A stretch of 64,000 nucleotides of DNA from the NCBI RefSeq assembly GCF_043641665.1, contig NC_092185.1, forward strand, positions 25,206,503-25,270,502. Reading direction: 5' to 3'. The notes beneath the pieces were generated by a model, which did not search any database, was not told where the DNA came from, and saw nothing but the letters and a program-made list of their open reading frames with translations. This DNA is from Enoplosus armatus. Taxonomy: Eukaryota > Chordata > Actinopteri > Centrarchiformes > Enoplosidae. How positions within the stretch are numbered: position 1 is the first letter of the stretch; each line of letters opens with the position of its first letter. Positions 12,173-24,335 of this stretch are shown piece after piece. The translations under genes were made by a program, and so were the position numbers.

Positions 12173-12333
12173 TGTCCAGCTCACAGCGTGGAGTCTTATC
12201 CTGTATGCAGTAGACAGTAAACTTATGACCTATCCTCATATGTTATAACCGAATGAGGAATAGAATAGGGTTCCTGGGTGGGTGGGTGGGGGGGTGGGGG
12301 GGGGTAAACCATTTGAAAGCTGAGTGAAATAAG

Positions 12334-12365
<32 letters not shown>

Positions 12366-15300
12366 CACAAGCAAGCGCGGTATGGTGACACGCAAGGATG
12401 TGGCCCAGTTTTTGTTTTTTTTTGCATCCTTGTGTGTCACCATGTGCAAAAAGAATTCGAGATGAGACCTTTTACAATTATTTATAAGTTTTATGTTTCT
12501 TATGCTTTGAACAAAGCAAAAAAAAAAAGGGAGGGGGGGGGGGGGGGGGGCTTGGTATGGAAGCCAGAGTGGCTTTAGAATAGAACGTACGCCGTTGATT
12601 CTTAGTTATAAGGGGGTAACCTAACTGTCTACCTTTAGTAACATTAAGGGCAATGGGCAACAAAGCTGGAGTTGTTTTTTTTTGGGGGGGGGGGGGGGGG
12701 GGGTGAGATGGAGTAATGAGTTGTATACTTTATAATGTGAGAAAAAAAATGTTGTTTCACTTTGCACAAATGGAGGTCCAGGGTAAACAGCCATAGCCTG
12801 TATGTCACTGTATATGTTGTAAAGCGGGCCGACTGGGGTGCAAATCGTACTTGTAGAGGACTTGAGAAGCCTGTGGTGGTGCAGGGAGCGCTGCTCGTTG
12901 TTGTTGTTGTTGTTGTTGTGGAGCAAAGTTGCGATGAGGTTCTCTGCAGTAGATACAGCTGAACTGAAAAGCGGCAGCGTCCGTCTCACGGCCGAGGCCT
13001 GCTGCAGAAGGTGACTGACTTGATGCCCCCCCCCCCCCCCCCCCCCCCTTTTTAATCCCCAATGTCAAAATGAAAATGTAGAGGATGCATTGAGCTGTGG
13101 GCCGTGAACTTTCAAACTCGGCGAGCCTCCTCGAACCTGTCTTCCGTCGATTTCAGCTCGCATTTAGCAAAAAAACTGAGCAGACCTAATGCCAAAAACC
13201 ACAGGCTGATAGCCTGGACCAAGGATCTCGCAGTAGAAGGGGTATCCAGTACTTAGAAATACAAAATAAAGTTCTCTTTAAATTCCTCCCAAACGCCAGA
13301 TTGTTGTTCAGTAGGTCACACTAACCAGTTATTCCCTAACCTTACGTCCTGCTCTCCTGTGCTTGTTGGTACGTACTGTGCTGGTGCACCGTCAGTAAAG
13401 GTTCCACAGCCAGATCTGGCACTAAAACTCGGAGCACCATCTCTGGTAAAGAGAGTCGACAGTACTATTTTGGTACTGCTAACGAAAACAAGGAACTCTC
13501 GAGTGTCTAAATAGTTCGCTGAAAATGAACAGAATCATTTCACAATGTTCCCGCCTCCAAGAGCCCGGTCCTCAAGTGTGACAATGTTTTCTCAGTGACA
13601 CACTTTAAGGACCCTTTCGGCTGAATTCGACACCGGCGGGTGGAGTCAAATGATTTACGTCACAGCCAGATTTGCGTCGTTTGAAGTCAGTCGCTGAAAT
13701 GAGCGTGTCTGGCGAGGTGAGGCCCGGAGGAGAACGACCTCTGCTCTAACCGGCAGGTGAACTCGGCACGAGAGGCTCTGTTAGGCTCTGGTGTGCGTGT
13801 TGAACTGGTTACAGCTGTTTGGATTGTTAAATATTGATAACACGTATGAGTATTTGAAACCCAGGGATGGAGAGAGTACTAGAATATTATACTCAAGTGT
13901 GTGTGTGTGTGTGTACGGACTGCCTAGCTGGCACACAACAATATGTTTGCGAGGCCATGCAGCGGTTGTTGGCGCGAGAGTTACAGCAATAAGGAAGCTT
14001 GTTGAAGTCCTCCTCAACTTCTCAAAGGGTGATATAACCTGTCAACTCCGACCTCTCTGTCCCGCTGCGAAAGAGGCTCTGCAGTCACAGTGTGTCAGGG
14101 ATTATTTGTATTGTATTTTTTGACCATTTCTTTGCCAGGCCTGATATGGTACAAGCCCGCCCCCCCCACCACCACCACCACCACCACCACCAGCAGAAAG
14201 GCCTCACATAGTCCCTAGCGAATGCAGAAGTCACGGCTGGAGGATCCAGCATGCGCATTTTAACGTTAGCGTGTTGTTAGCCAGACCCAGCATGCACCTG
14301 TTGGATTGCGCAGCATCGTGGATATGCTTAGTTTGATTGCATTGCTGTGCAATTTTTGTACTGTTCACTAACTACAAGCTCGTGCGACCACACGCCCCCC
14401 CCCCCCCCCCTACACTTGGCCAGTGAACATAACCCTTCTTCTCCGCTGCAGCTGCTGATCAGGCGACTCTTCTTCTGCTCCGTTCTCACACAGCTTGTCA
14501 GGACGTTTTCACGTGACTTTTGTTTTTTGCCTTTGTTGAGGTTGCACTTTGAAAATACTTGTGATTAAAAAAAATTTAAAAAGTAAAGTAAAAACGACTT
14601 TATTACAGTAACAAGAGTAAATCTAATGTGTCACTTCCACCTCTGCTTAAACCGGCCTTACTGTCTCGAAGACATTGTGGTGGGGTTTATTTTTGACATT
14701 GTTTGTCAGTGAACTGTGGTGTAAACTAACTTTTGGTTTGGTCATTGCTGGACTCCACTGCCACTTGAACCACCGTATCACCCATTCTTCTGGCTTTTTC
14801 CACACAAGGTTGAATTCGATAGTTTCTCTGCCCCCCCCCCCCCGTCACATTTGTTATTCTATCTTGTGCAATGAATGCAGTGTTGACCTGGTGCAATTTA
14901 AAAGAAAAAAAAAAAAGCGAATTCAATGAAACTGAAATGAAATGTGATCTCACCTAGCTCAACCAGAAAGTTTCTAGGCGCGAGCATTCGTCTGTATACA
15001 AATTCCTCCTCATTTCACACGAACACTGTTTTTTCCTGAAAGCGGGTGCGCTTGTGCGTGCGTCGACGCGAGCGCGAGCGGGTTGGCTGTATGTAATATC
15101 GCTGCTGTGTCAGTATCAGGAAATGTGTCAGTCTAAATAAGTCTGCAGTGATCCCAACAGGGACAGTCCCTTCACTGGGGGTAAAGGTTTCAGCGGGGGA
15201 GAACAGGGGAGTAGTTGTGTGATAATGACAGTTAATCATTCATTTAGCTTCAAGTATACACATTCAATCACATCTGAGATATAAAGAAACTACTTTTTGG

Positions 15301-18119
15301 CATGAGCTGATGGGTTACACATTATTTCTCTCCCGGTGTAGAAATATACTCGAAAAGTCAACAGGGCGCCTTTATTATTGACATTTCAGAACACAGTACA
15401 GGTTCCAGTGTAATTCAACAGAACTCCCTCTGTGGTACTGTTTTGTTTTGATATCTCTCTGGCCATTTGCAAGTTAAATATTAAATATGCAAGTGAACCA
15501 GGTTGAAACCCCGTTCAGCACCGCTCTCAACTCCACAAATGTCGCATCGGCACACACTATTTCTAATTACAATATCTCTGCGCTACGTGTTCCTAGCTGG
15601 CGCACAGTCGCTGATAAGACGGTGGAACCTGGGAACTCACTTTGATTCAGTTGTTCTGTGCACTTTAAAGACAACCTCCATTTTCTTTTTTTCCCCCTCC
15701 TCAAATCAAAACCACCCCGTCGTACGTTTCCCCTCAAAAATCAGGAAGCAATATACCAACGCAGTATGTACAAAATAAATGATTGACGTAGAGAATAAGT
15801 GACTGCGTTTAAACAAAGGCAGGAGAATGGAAGTAATAAAATGAAGTGAGGCAGAGAGAGAGAGAGAGAGAGCATGGTCAGAATGAGATATGCATCTGAG
15901 CACCAACATTTGCATGCGATATTAATACCGCTGTCGTACGTGAGGAAAAAGTGGGTGACGATCCCAGAGATCCCAGAGCTGAGCAGAGCAACAGAGCAGG
16001 TGGCCCAGGATTCATACGTCCCTGGTAGGCACTGGTGAATGATGTCACGGGGGTTGTCTCTGATTGGGCGTTGCAAACTGAAGGTGTGGGGGTGTAAAAG
16101 AAATTAAAGTTGTGTTATGGAAAAATGTAGAATCAAGTGTTTTTGGAGCTTGACCCGTGCTAGAAACTGGTTTTTCCCCGGGAGTTTCTTGATCCAAACA
16201 AGGTCCTGATCCAAAACTATGAAGTTGATCAGCTTAAATGATTGATATGATATGAATAAAAGTCTAAGGGAGAGAATGCAGCCCCAGAAATGGACATGAA
16301 GCCACCGGGTACTCTGTATGAATTGTTGGGACTACAAATAACTTGGTTTGTGGTTGTACAGTAATGCTGCAGAGTGATGCTTTTCTACTTCATAAACACT
16401 GTTTGACAGACTAAAGTCAAGACACTGGTTTTGCCGAGAGCGCGCGGACCTGTCAGCGGTTTCAAGTTATTCGTGGAATTGATGTTGTTTAGCGACAGCT
16501 GCTAGAACCTGCCAGCGCCGTTCGTCAGTCAACCGGTGCCAGCTAAAAACGTGAAGCTAAGGCTACTACAGTGCCTAAATATTTTGCTAATGAGAGAGGA
16601 GAGGTAGCAGGTTTGTGTCCGTCGGAGCTGTGCGGATCCATGCATTTGCACGCAAGCGCGAAATAGAGCAGCATGCTGCAACACCAGCAGCCGAGGTGGA
16701 CAAAACACAATATAGTTCAACTGAACTGAATGGCTTCATTTTAGCCAGTGCTGATCCATTCAAACATGCCATGATCGACCACAGTACCGACCCTTAGGAT
16801 CGGCCTGGGACACCCCAGCTGGAGACTGAAAAGGTTTGACCGTTCGTTTGAGAGTCCCAACACCAGAACAATGCTAAATGGCTGGAGTGGCCCTTCAAGG
16901 CCTCCTATCGACCATGCGGCGCAGAGAGGTGAGAAATGTAAAGGGCTGTGCATGCTCGATGGAGCTATGGGTGCTTTAAGGCAGGAAAAAGAGACTATCC
17001 TAGATGGACCACCAAAACTAAAACGGGGCTTAAAAGAATCCAGCACATGCGACTAATGATTATTTTCATCACTGATTAACTTGCTGATATTTTTCTCAAT
17101 GAATCAATTCATTGTTTGTTCTATAAAATGTCGGCGACATCTTCACATGTCTTGTTTTATCCGACCAAACAGGCTTCCACATTTGCTTCCAAATGTGGAA
17201 GCAAATCATGTCCATAAAGATTTGAATCTCGTGAGCAACTAAATTCTGGGTAATTTAATCACTACTGAATACTTCACGTTGCTACTCTCTTTGGACACTG
17301 CTATTTCTAATGTCCCTACGGTTACGGTTGTGCACATCTCAACTGCACAAACAATTTTAACAAAAGAGTTTCCTCAAATTTGCACGCAGCAAACCTGTAT
17401 GGGAGCACGTCTCCTTTAGTTACCATTCGCTTTGTCTTCAGCTGCCTTTCACGTCCATCAACTCTAGAAATGGTCTCGAGCTATAAAAGAGAGGTGTAAA
17501 GCCTTCTACCCACTCGTCAAAACATTCGTGGGTGAGGTCAGCTTCCTATTGCTGTCTGAAGGGGGACTCCAGACACAGTGAAGACTAGGTTAATAGGTCA
17601 TCACACAGCTCAGTTTGTGCCTGCACGCAAATTCTATGAAAACTACGAAAGGAGTGGGATTGTTGTGTTTCTGAGTCAGCTGTTAGTTTTCCATTGTCTC
17701 TCCCTCCTCTTCCAAAACCAGCACGCGTTATTAATCGAATAATCTTGTTAATCTGTTAATTCAGCCTCTCACAGACCACTGGTGTCTTCAAACGTGGAAT
17801 TTTGAAGACGCCATCTTCTGGGAAATTATAATCTGAAAACTAATCAATTGTAAAATGGCCGGGCCTTCACCAGGGAAATGTGGATGTATGTGCCGAGCCC
17901 AAAATGGCAGCGATACCAAAACAGGAGCCTACGAATCCTTAGTGACCATTATTGAAATTGTTATGAAACAAGAAGTTTTTGTACCTGTATTCCAAATGTC
18001 GTACCAGAAATTAGAATTGTCATGTTTTGGCGAAAACTGGGTAGTTATCTCGACTGATCTGACCAAATTCCTTTGGTGAGTAGCAATGACAAGGGGATGA
18101 CAAGGCAAGTTCAGCTGAG
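11948..18119 (+). other. Inferred plcg2 first intron, gene-free part
   Basis: I find no supported gene here. Simple repeats dominate 12.0-13.1 kb and continue, less densely, to 14.9 kb. At 15916-16073 on the minus strand there is an exon-like open stretch with a pyrimidine-rich acceptor (see findings) that I cannot assign. A nested inverted repeat lies at 17173-17206. Confidence 0.45.
17173..17206. repeat. Nested inverted repeats with two mutually exclusive hairpins
   Basis: GCTTCCACATTT (17173-17184) pairs perfectly with AAATGTGGAAGC (17191-17202) across a 6-nt loop. The overlapping ATTTGCTTCC (17181-17190) pairs perfectly with GGAAGCAAAT (17197-17206), also across a 6-nt loop. The two stems share bases and cannot form together. 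Confidence 0.8.
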
Positions 18120-19092
18120 GTCATTTAAGTAAGCTGGTGAGTACGTTACTCGTGACATTCATGCTGTCATTGTCTCCATTACTGGAAATGTGCCTTTGTC
18201 TTTGGCGCGGTTGCTTTATGGCAGCACCAGCAGTAGCCATAGCAGCTAGAATTATAATAATAATGGAAATATGACTGATAATAGTAGTTACAGCTGTAAT
18301 AATAGCTGAGATTAATAATAGCAATAACAGCTTTAATAGTAACAGAACTACGACTAAACGTAATAACTGTAGTGATGAGAGTCAGGCAGGCCCATGGCGG
18401 CAGCAGCCAGGCGTACCAGGACCACGATCCACAGCAACCTGCGAGACGAGAAAGCACAAAGAAACTCCGGGGGAAGAAATAAAGTTAGTAACATGCATTG
18501 GAGGAACAGGAATGTAAAGATGGAGAGGGAGAGGAGGAAAGCTTGGTGCATCATGGGAAGTCCCCCAGCAGTCAAGGCCTATAGCAGGGGCTGGTCCAGG
18601 CAGGACCTGAGCCAGCCCTTAACTATAACCGTTATCAAAAAGCAAAGTTTTAAGCCTACTCTTAAAAGTAGAGAGTGTGTCTGCCTCCCGGACCCAAACT
18701 GGGAGCCGGTTCCACAGGAGAGGAGCTTGGTAGCTGAAGGCTCTGGCTCCTGTTCTGCTTTTGGAGACTCTAGGAACCACAAGCAACCCTGCATTCTGGG
18801 AGCGCAGTGCTCTAGTGGGGTAATAGGGTACTATGAGCTCTTTAAGATATGATGGTGCCTGACCAGTAAGAGCTTTGTAGGTGAGGAGAAGGATTTTAAA
18901 CTCTATTCTGGATTTTACAGGGAGCCAGTGCAGAGAAGCTAATACAGGAGAAATATGATCTCTTTTCCTGGTTCCTGTCAGTACACGTGCCCCAGCATTC
19001 TGGATCAGCTGGAGAGTCCTCAGGGACTTATTGGGACAGCCTGATAATAAGGAATTGCAATAATCCAGCCTAGACGTGACAAATGCATGGAC

Positions 19093-19737
19093 TCATTTTT
19101 CTGCATCTGTTTGAGACAGGATCTTCCTGATTTTTGCAATGTTATGGAGGTGAAAGAAGGCAGTCCTTGAAGTTTGTTTTACGTGGGAGTTAAAGGACAT
19201 GTCCTGATCAAAGACAACTCCCAGATTCCTCACGGTGGCGCTGGAGGCCAGGGCAATGCCATCTAGGGTAACAATATCCTTAGATACTGTGTTTCTGAGG
19301 TGTTCAGGGCCAAGAACAATAACTTCTGTCTTGTCCGAGGTCAACATCAGATAATTACAGGTCATCCAGGTCTTTATGTCCTTAAGGCATGCTTGGAGCT
19401 TGGCTAACTGATGAGGTTCTTCTGGCTTGATCGATAAATATAGCTGGGTATCATCCGCATAGCAATGAAACTGTATGGAGTGTTTTCTAATGATATCCCC
19501 TAAAGGAAGCATATATAAGGTGAATAGTATTGGTCCAAGCACAGAACCTTGTGGAACTCCATGACTGACTTTGGCGTACATGGAGGATTCATCGTTAACG
19601 TGTACAAACTGAGATCGATCTGATAAATACGACTTAAACCAGCTTAGTGCGGTTCCTTTGATGCCAATTAAATGTTCCAGTCTCTGTAATAGGATATGAT
19701 GGTCAATGGTGTCGAATGCAGCACTAAGATCTAACAA
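19093..19737 (-). pseudogene. LINE ORF2 fragment, reverse transcriptase core
   Basis: Contains RT palm motifs: DLSAAFDTIDH, HGVPQGSVLGP and the catalytic YADDTQL box. Separated from the upstream half by a stop and frameshift within about 60 bp. It ends at another stop near 19093, beyond which C-terminal RT sequence continues in other frames to about 18590. Confidence 0.85.
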
Positions 19738-19793
19738 AACAAGTATAGAGACAAGTATAAGTTGTCTGATGCAGTTAGAAGGTCATCTGTAAC

Positions 19794-21059
19794 TTATACC
19801 AGTGCTGTCTCTGTGCTATGATGAGCTCTGAAACCTGACTGAAAGTCCTCAAGCAACTTATTGTCATGTAGAAAGTCACACAGCTGGTTGGCGACTGCTT
19901 TCTCAAGAATCTTGGAGAGAAAGGGAAGGTTAGATATAGGTCTGTAGTTGGCTAAAACCTCTGGATCAAGAGTGGGCTTTTTAAGAAGAGGTTTAATTAC
20001 AGCTACTTTAAAGGACTGTGGTACGTAGCCTGTTAATAAAGACAGATTGATCATGTCTAGTAAAGAAGTGCTGACTAAAGGTAAAACCTCTTTGAGTAGC
20101 CAGGTTGGGATGGGGTCTAAGAGACAAGTTGATGGCTTAGATGAAGAGATGGTTTTAGTAATTTGGTGAAGGTCAATGGGAGAAAAGCAATCTAAATATA
20201 CATCAGGTTTTACAGCTGTTTCTGAGATTCCTGTGTTTGAAGGTAAGATACCACCTGAAGACAGGAGGTGATCAATTCTGTCTCTAATAGTTAGAATTTT
20301 ATCATTAAAGAAGCTCATGAAATCATTACTGCTGAGGGTTATAGGAATACATGGCTCCATAGAGCTGTGACTCTCTGTCAGCCTGGCTACAGTGCTGAAG
20401 AGAAACCTGGGGTTGTTCTTGTTCTCTTCTGTTAATGATGAGTAATAGGCTGCTCTGGCTTTACAGAGGGCCTTCCTATAAGTTCTAAGACTATCTTGCC
20501 AAATTAAACGTGATTCCTCCAGTTTGGTGGAGCGCCATTTCCTTTCAAGTTTCTGCACTGTTTGCTTTAATTTGCGGGTTTGGGTGTTATACCATGGAGC
20601 CGACTTTCTTTGTTTTATTATCTTCTTTTTAAGAGGGGCAACAGAGTCAAGTGTCAATCGCATTGAGCCTGCAGCACTGTCAACAACATTGTCTATTTGA
20701 GAGGGACGAAGGTTAGCAAAGGAGTCCTCAGTTGTATTGAGACGCGGCATTGAATTTAATGCCGATGGAATCACTTCCTTAAATTTAGCTACAGCACTAT
20801 CAGATAGATACCTGGTGTAAGCTTTTTTGCCTAATGGCGTGTAGTCCAGTGATAGGAATTCAAAAGTTATTAAATAATGGTCCGATAACAAAGGATTCTG
20901 TGGAAAGACAGTTAGATGTTCAATTACAAGTCCATATGTCAGAACCAGGTCGAGGGTGAGATTAAAACAGTGGGTGGGTTTCTGTACCCTCTGACAGAAG
21001 CCGATCGAATCCAATAAAGAGGTAAACGCAGCGCCAAGGCTATCCTCATCAACGTCCAC
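19794..21059 (-). pseudogene. LINE ORF2 fragment, endonuclease end and RT N-half
   Basis: A 421-codon open stretch with the end of an AP-endonuclease domain (LLSDHYLITFEF near residue 60), a basic linker and the first RT blocks (PLLKKPTLDPEVLANYRPIS, SGFRAHHSTETALV). It stops at a TAA where related elements continue straight into the RT core found at 19093-19737, so it is the 5' half of a broken gene. Confidence 0.8.
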
Positions 21060-21405
21060 ATGAATATTAAAATCTCCTACGATAATGACACAGCAAAGAG
21101 TCCGGACATGTGTCTATTTTGCTCACAACTGGCAAGTAAAACATTTATTCAGACTTGACAAAGCTCCCTCTAGATCCTCCGAAGATATTATACAACTGCT
21201 TTGGCAGAATAAGCAGTGACTAAAAAACGTCCAACATCTCAAGTCTCCTGAAAGATGTGGAGGAATGCAATATCTCTAAAACTACACCTGCAGAATGAGC
21301 TACATGAAGGTGATTTGACTTTTCCCCCGAATTGTGCTGTTTTACTCAAGAGCCCTTCATAATCTCAGCCTTCTCTCCTGTGTCTCTCCTGTCTCAACTG
21401 CAGAG

Positions 21406-22157
21406 ATGGCTTGTTGGGGGCAGCAGGGCGAAATGACCGAGTACAAAAAGATCCTGATCAAACGGGACATGGAGATGGGCGTGGTCATGACAGTGTTTCG
21501 GCAGAAGGCGGAGCGGCTCACTGTGCAGGTCATCATGGAGACCCGGCAGGTGGCATGGACGCGCACCGCAGACAAGACCGACGGTGTCCGTGAGTATGTG
21601 GTGACAGCATCTTGTTCACCAGCTAGTGAATTATAACGTAGCGTTTTTGTGAGCTATAAGATGTAGTACATTTTGCATGATATGCGCGATGAACGTAGTG
21701 ATGATGAGGTCTATTCTCACCTCTTAACTCCCACAAAGGCGGGAGGACGAAGAGTCCAAGCTAGCAGACAGGGATGTAAACAACGCAGGATTCGAAATAT
21801 TCAGAAAATCAGCTTTGCGGATGTTCAAGGATCCACACAATGTGCTTTTGGGGAGAAACAGTAAATGTTTCCAAGGAAACTCCAAAGGGCACCTTTAATG
21901 TAACTGAGCCCCGTTTCAAATGTCAGTTCGTTAAATCACAAAGTTTGTACCGCTAACAAAATGTGACTCGCCTTCGTTGTATTGTAATAGTGGCAAACAA
22001 AAAGTCTCAGAGACCGATATAAAAAAAAATCCCGTAAACTGAATTTATCTGCATACCACTAGGGCTTAGTGGGAGTCTTGTTTTATGAGTTGGTAGAACC
22101 AACACTAGACTCTTGGAGTCCTTTGGAGAAAAAAATCAATAGTATATGCCCCCCCCC

Positions 22158-22213
<56 letters not shown>

Positions 22214-24111
22214 GCAGCAATTTACCATGATAATTATGTAATAAAGCGGAAATCACCGTGGCTGCATGTTGAAGTCGTTGTGCAAGTGCTAGAAGATCCA
22301 GTACCTCCCCTGGTGCCACTAAATACTCTTATCTAAATGCTTGAGAAGGGGTGTGTTTAGGTATGTGCTGTTTTAGACGTCTTTCAGGCTGTCACACATG
22401 TTGGTAATGGTCCAAATGTTGATTTATCCCTCCAGGCCACCATTACATTCCTCTGTATCTTCATATTCATGCTGGCCAGTGATAAGCTTGGCCGGTGCAG
22501 GTGTGCTTTCAGTGGCAGAGGCAGGAGCCAAAGCTGCTCTTGTCATTTCCTTCCCCATAACTTCAGCCAGTGACAAATTCTCAGCTCTGCTGTTATCTCG
22601 CTGTAATGACGTCCAAATGCTAATTCACACATCAGCTTGAGATGTGGAAAGGCTGTTTGAAAGCATACTGTTCCATGTAACGTGCTATTTCATACAGCCG
22701 TTTTGGAATATCAGCCTAAACCCCTGAGTTGTTCGCTTGCTTTATATGTTTAAAAAAAAAAAAGGATTATGTTATGTGATGCTTTTTGTGCATTCCATTC
22801 CGTCATGACAACAGTCATAGGTCATAGGACCTTTGTGACGTAGCTGTAAAGCCTCTATAACACTGTTTAGACACTGTCTGTAGATATAGTTCAATAGTAT
22901 ATGTTGATTCGTGAGCACAGCCTGTCCAAGTGTGAAAATAACCATGCCCCAAAGAGCGCTAACTATGGCCGCGACAGTACGAAAGCTGAAAACGTGTGAA
23001 ACTGAAAAAGAGCCACGTCAGCCATCTGCTGTGCTGTTCGCCAAGAGATCACCGAGTCGAGGAACGACGATTGGCGACTTACAAATGTGTGCTGCGTTTC
23101 AGTGGACCTGTTTGAGATCAGAGAGGTGCGTCCAGGGAGGAACTCCAAGGACTTTGAGCGCTTCAAAGACGGCAAGGACAAACACGAAGAGAACACCTGC
23201 TTCACGATCTTCTACGGCTCACAGTTTGTTCTCAACACCCTCAGTCTGGGAGGTGAGGTCTTAACCGCGCGTTTCTCGCCTTGTGTTCGAATCAGATGCA
23301 ATTTTCCTAGCAATACCTCTGAAGCTGACACATTCGCACGATTTAATCCCTACATAACAATTTGTGGTCTCGTGGGCGGTTACATGTTAGAACTATTTCC
23401 TGACATTAAAAGAGTGTGTCAATCTATGCAGCACTTGTGTGTGGTTTGCCAGATATGGTCGATGAGCAGAGGTTTTTTTTTTTGTATTTAGTCTGGAGTC
23501 TGCAATGACAAGACTCCAGGAAGCTGCCCACGGCCACTGCATCCAGTTGTTGTTCGTTAAGAAATAGTTGCAGCACATAACTCCACCTAAAACAGCATAT
23601 TATGTTTTTTTGATATTTCTGTTCGTGTACAGGTTAAGAAAAACAGTCTACAACATGCTAATCAGCTAGTTTTAGAGTTGTTGGTTTGCATGTTTTCACA
23701 CTAGTCTTTATGCTAAGCTAGGCTAACCAAGCCCTGAATCCAACTCCGCAAATGAAGCATTTTGAACTATTCTCTTAAGAGATTTCCATGAAATGAAAGC
23801 GATTCCATGTCCAGGAGAGAGTTGTACACTTGCCATGGCGGACAACTCCCTGAAACACAGTGAAGCATGAGCAAACCCAGCAAACGGATGTTGTGCAGAT
23901 CTGATCTCCGTTATGATTTAAAAGCTGAGCCACTACTCATCATCATCATCATCATCATCCCACGGGGCTGAACGTCTCTTCAGTACGGTGATAATGTCTG
24001 TTTTGCTCATTTGCCAGCTGATTCCGTGGAGGAGGCACAGAAATGGCTGATAGGACTAGAATTGCTGAGGCAAGAGACGCTGGCTGCTCCGACGCCGGTT
24101 CTTGTGGAGAG
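21406..24111 (+). other. plcg2: plcg2 exons 1-3: N-terminal PH domain
   Basis: Exons 21406-21589, 23103-23252 and 24018-24111 encode residues 1-142. Motifs such as [26 protein letters not shown] and [17 protein letters not shown] are characteristic of the PLC gamma PH domain. Intron phases are 1, 1, 2. The exon 3 donor (24112) is followed almost at once by a (CA)22 tract (24117-24160). Confidence 0.92.
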
Positions 24112-24113
24112 GT

Positions 24114-24162
<49 letters not shown>

Positions 24163-24295
24163 TATTCACATGCACATATTCACACAGTTATTAGTACTAA
24201 TCTATCATCTAATCATTGATCTATATATGTTATTTTTCCTCCAGCTGGCTGAGGAAGCAGATGTATTCTGTCAATCAGACCAAAACAAACAGGTA

Positions 24296-24335
<40 letters not shown>

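Larger units (their letters stand above)
10515..14410. repeat. Cluster of long G/C homopolymer and simple repeats
   Basis: Runs of about 16 or more identical G or C occur at 10515-10535 (C), 11089-11104 (C), 12077-12092 (G), 12533-12550 (G), 12684-12703 (G), 13026-13048 (C) and 14395-14410 (C). T-runs lie at about 11202-11220 and 11803-11829, (TG)n at about 12137-12171, (TA)n at about 12338-12364, and (GTT)n at about 11962-11985 and 12897-12919. No gene is apparent apart from the plcg2 5' exon candidate. Confidence 0.85.
18120..21110 (-). mobile_element. Broken L2/Rex1-like LINE (non-LTR retrotransposon)
   Basis: On the minus strand the element runs from the end of the endonuclease domain (VGDFNIHVDVDEDS at about 21080-21040) through a linker into reverse transcriptase. 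Motifs include ANYRPISNLPFLSKILEKA, FQSGFRAHHSTETALV, LDLSAAFDTIDHHIL, SHGVPQGSVLGPILFTLYM and FHCYADDTQLYL. A C-terminal part (about 18590-19050) and a 3' UTR-like tail continue to about 18120-18200. The 5' end is truncated near 21100. The frame is broken by an in-frame stop and a frameshift near 19738-19796 and again near 19090, so it cannot make a functional protein. It sits antisense in the inferred first intron of plcg2. Exact family naming (L2 versus Rex1) needs a library search. Confidence 0.85.

Noticed and set aside
13690..13746. Short ATG frame MSVSGEVRPGGERPLL with an internal GAG|GTGAGG donor-like site
   Set aside because: Only 16 codons, no downstream exon that fits, and the surrounding sequence looks repeat-like. 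Could be a 5' exon by appearance but unsupported.
18354..18575. Exon-like minus-strand stretch with a good CTCGCAG acceptor and a membrane-like peptide (LLWIVVLVRLAAAAMG) ending in YYV
   Set aside because: It lies in what I recognise as the 3' UTR of the LINE just upstream, continuous with sequence shared with 60048-60165, so it is repeat-derived rather than a claudin-like exon.
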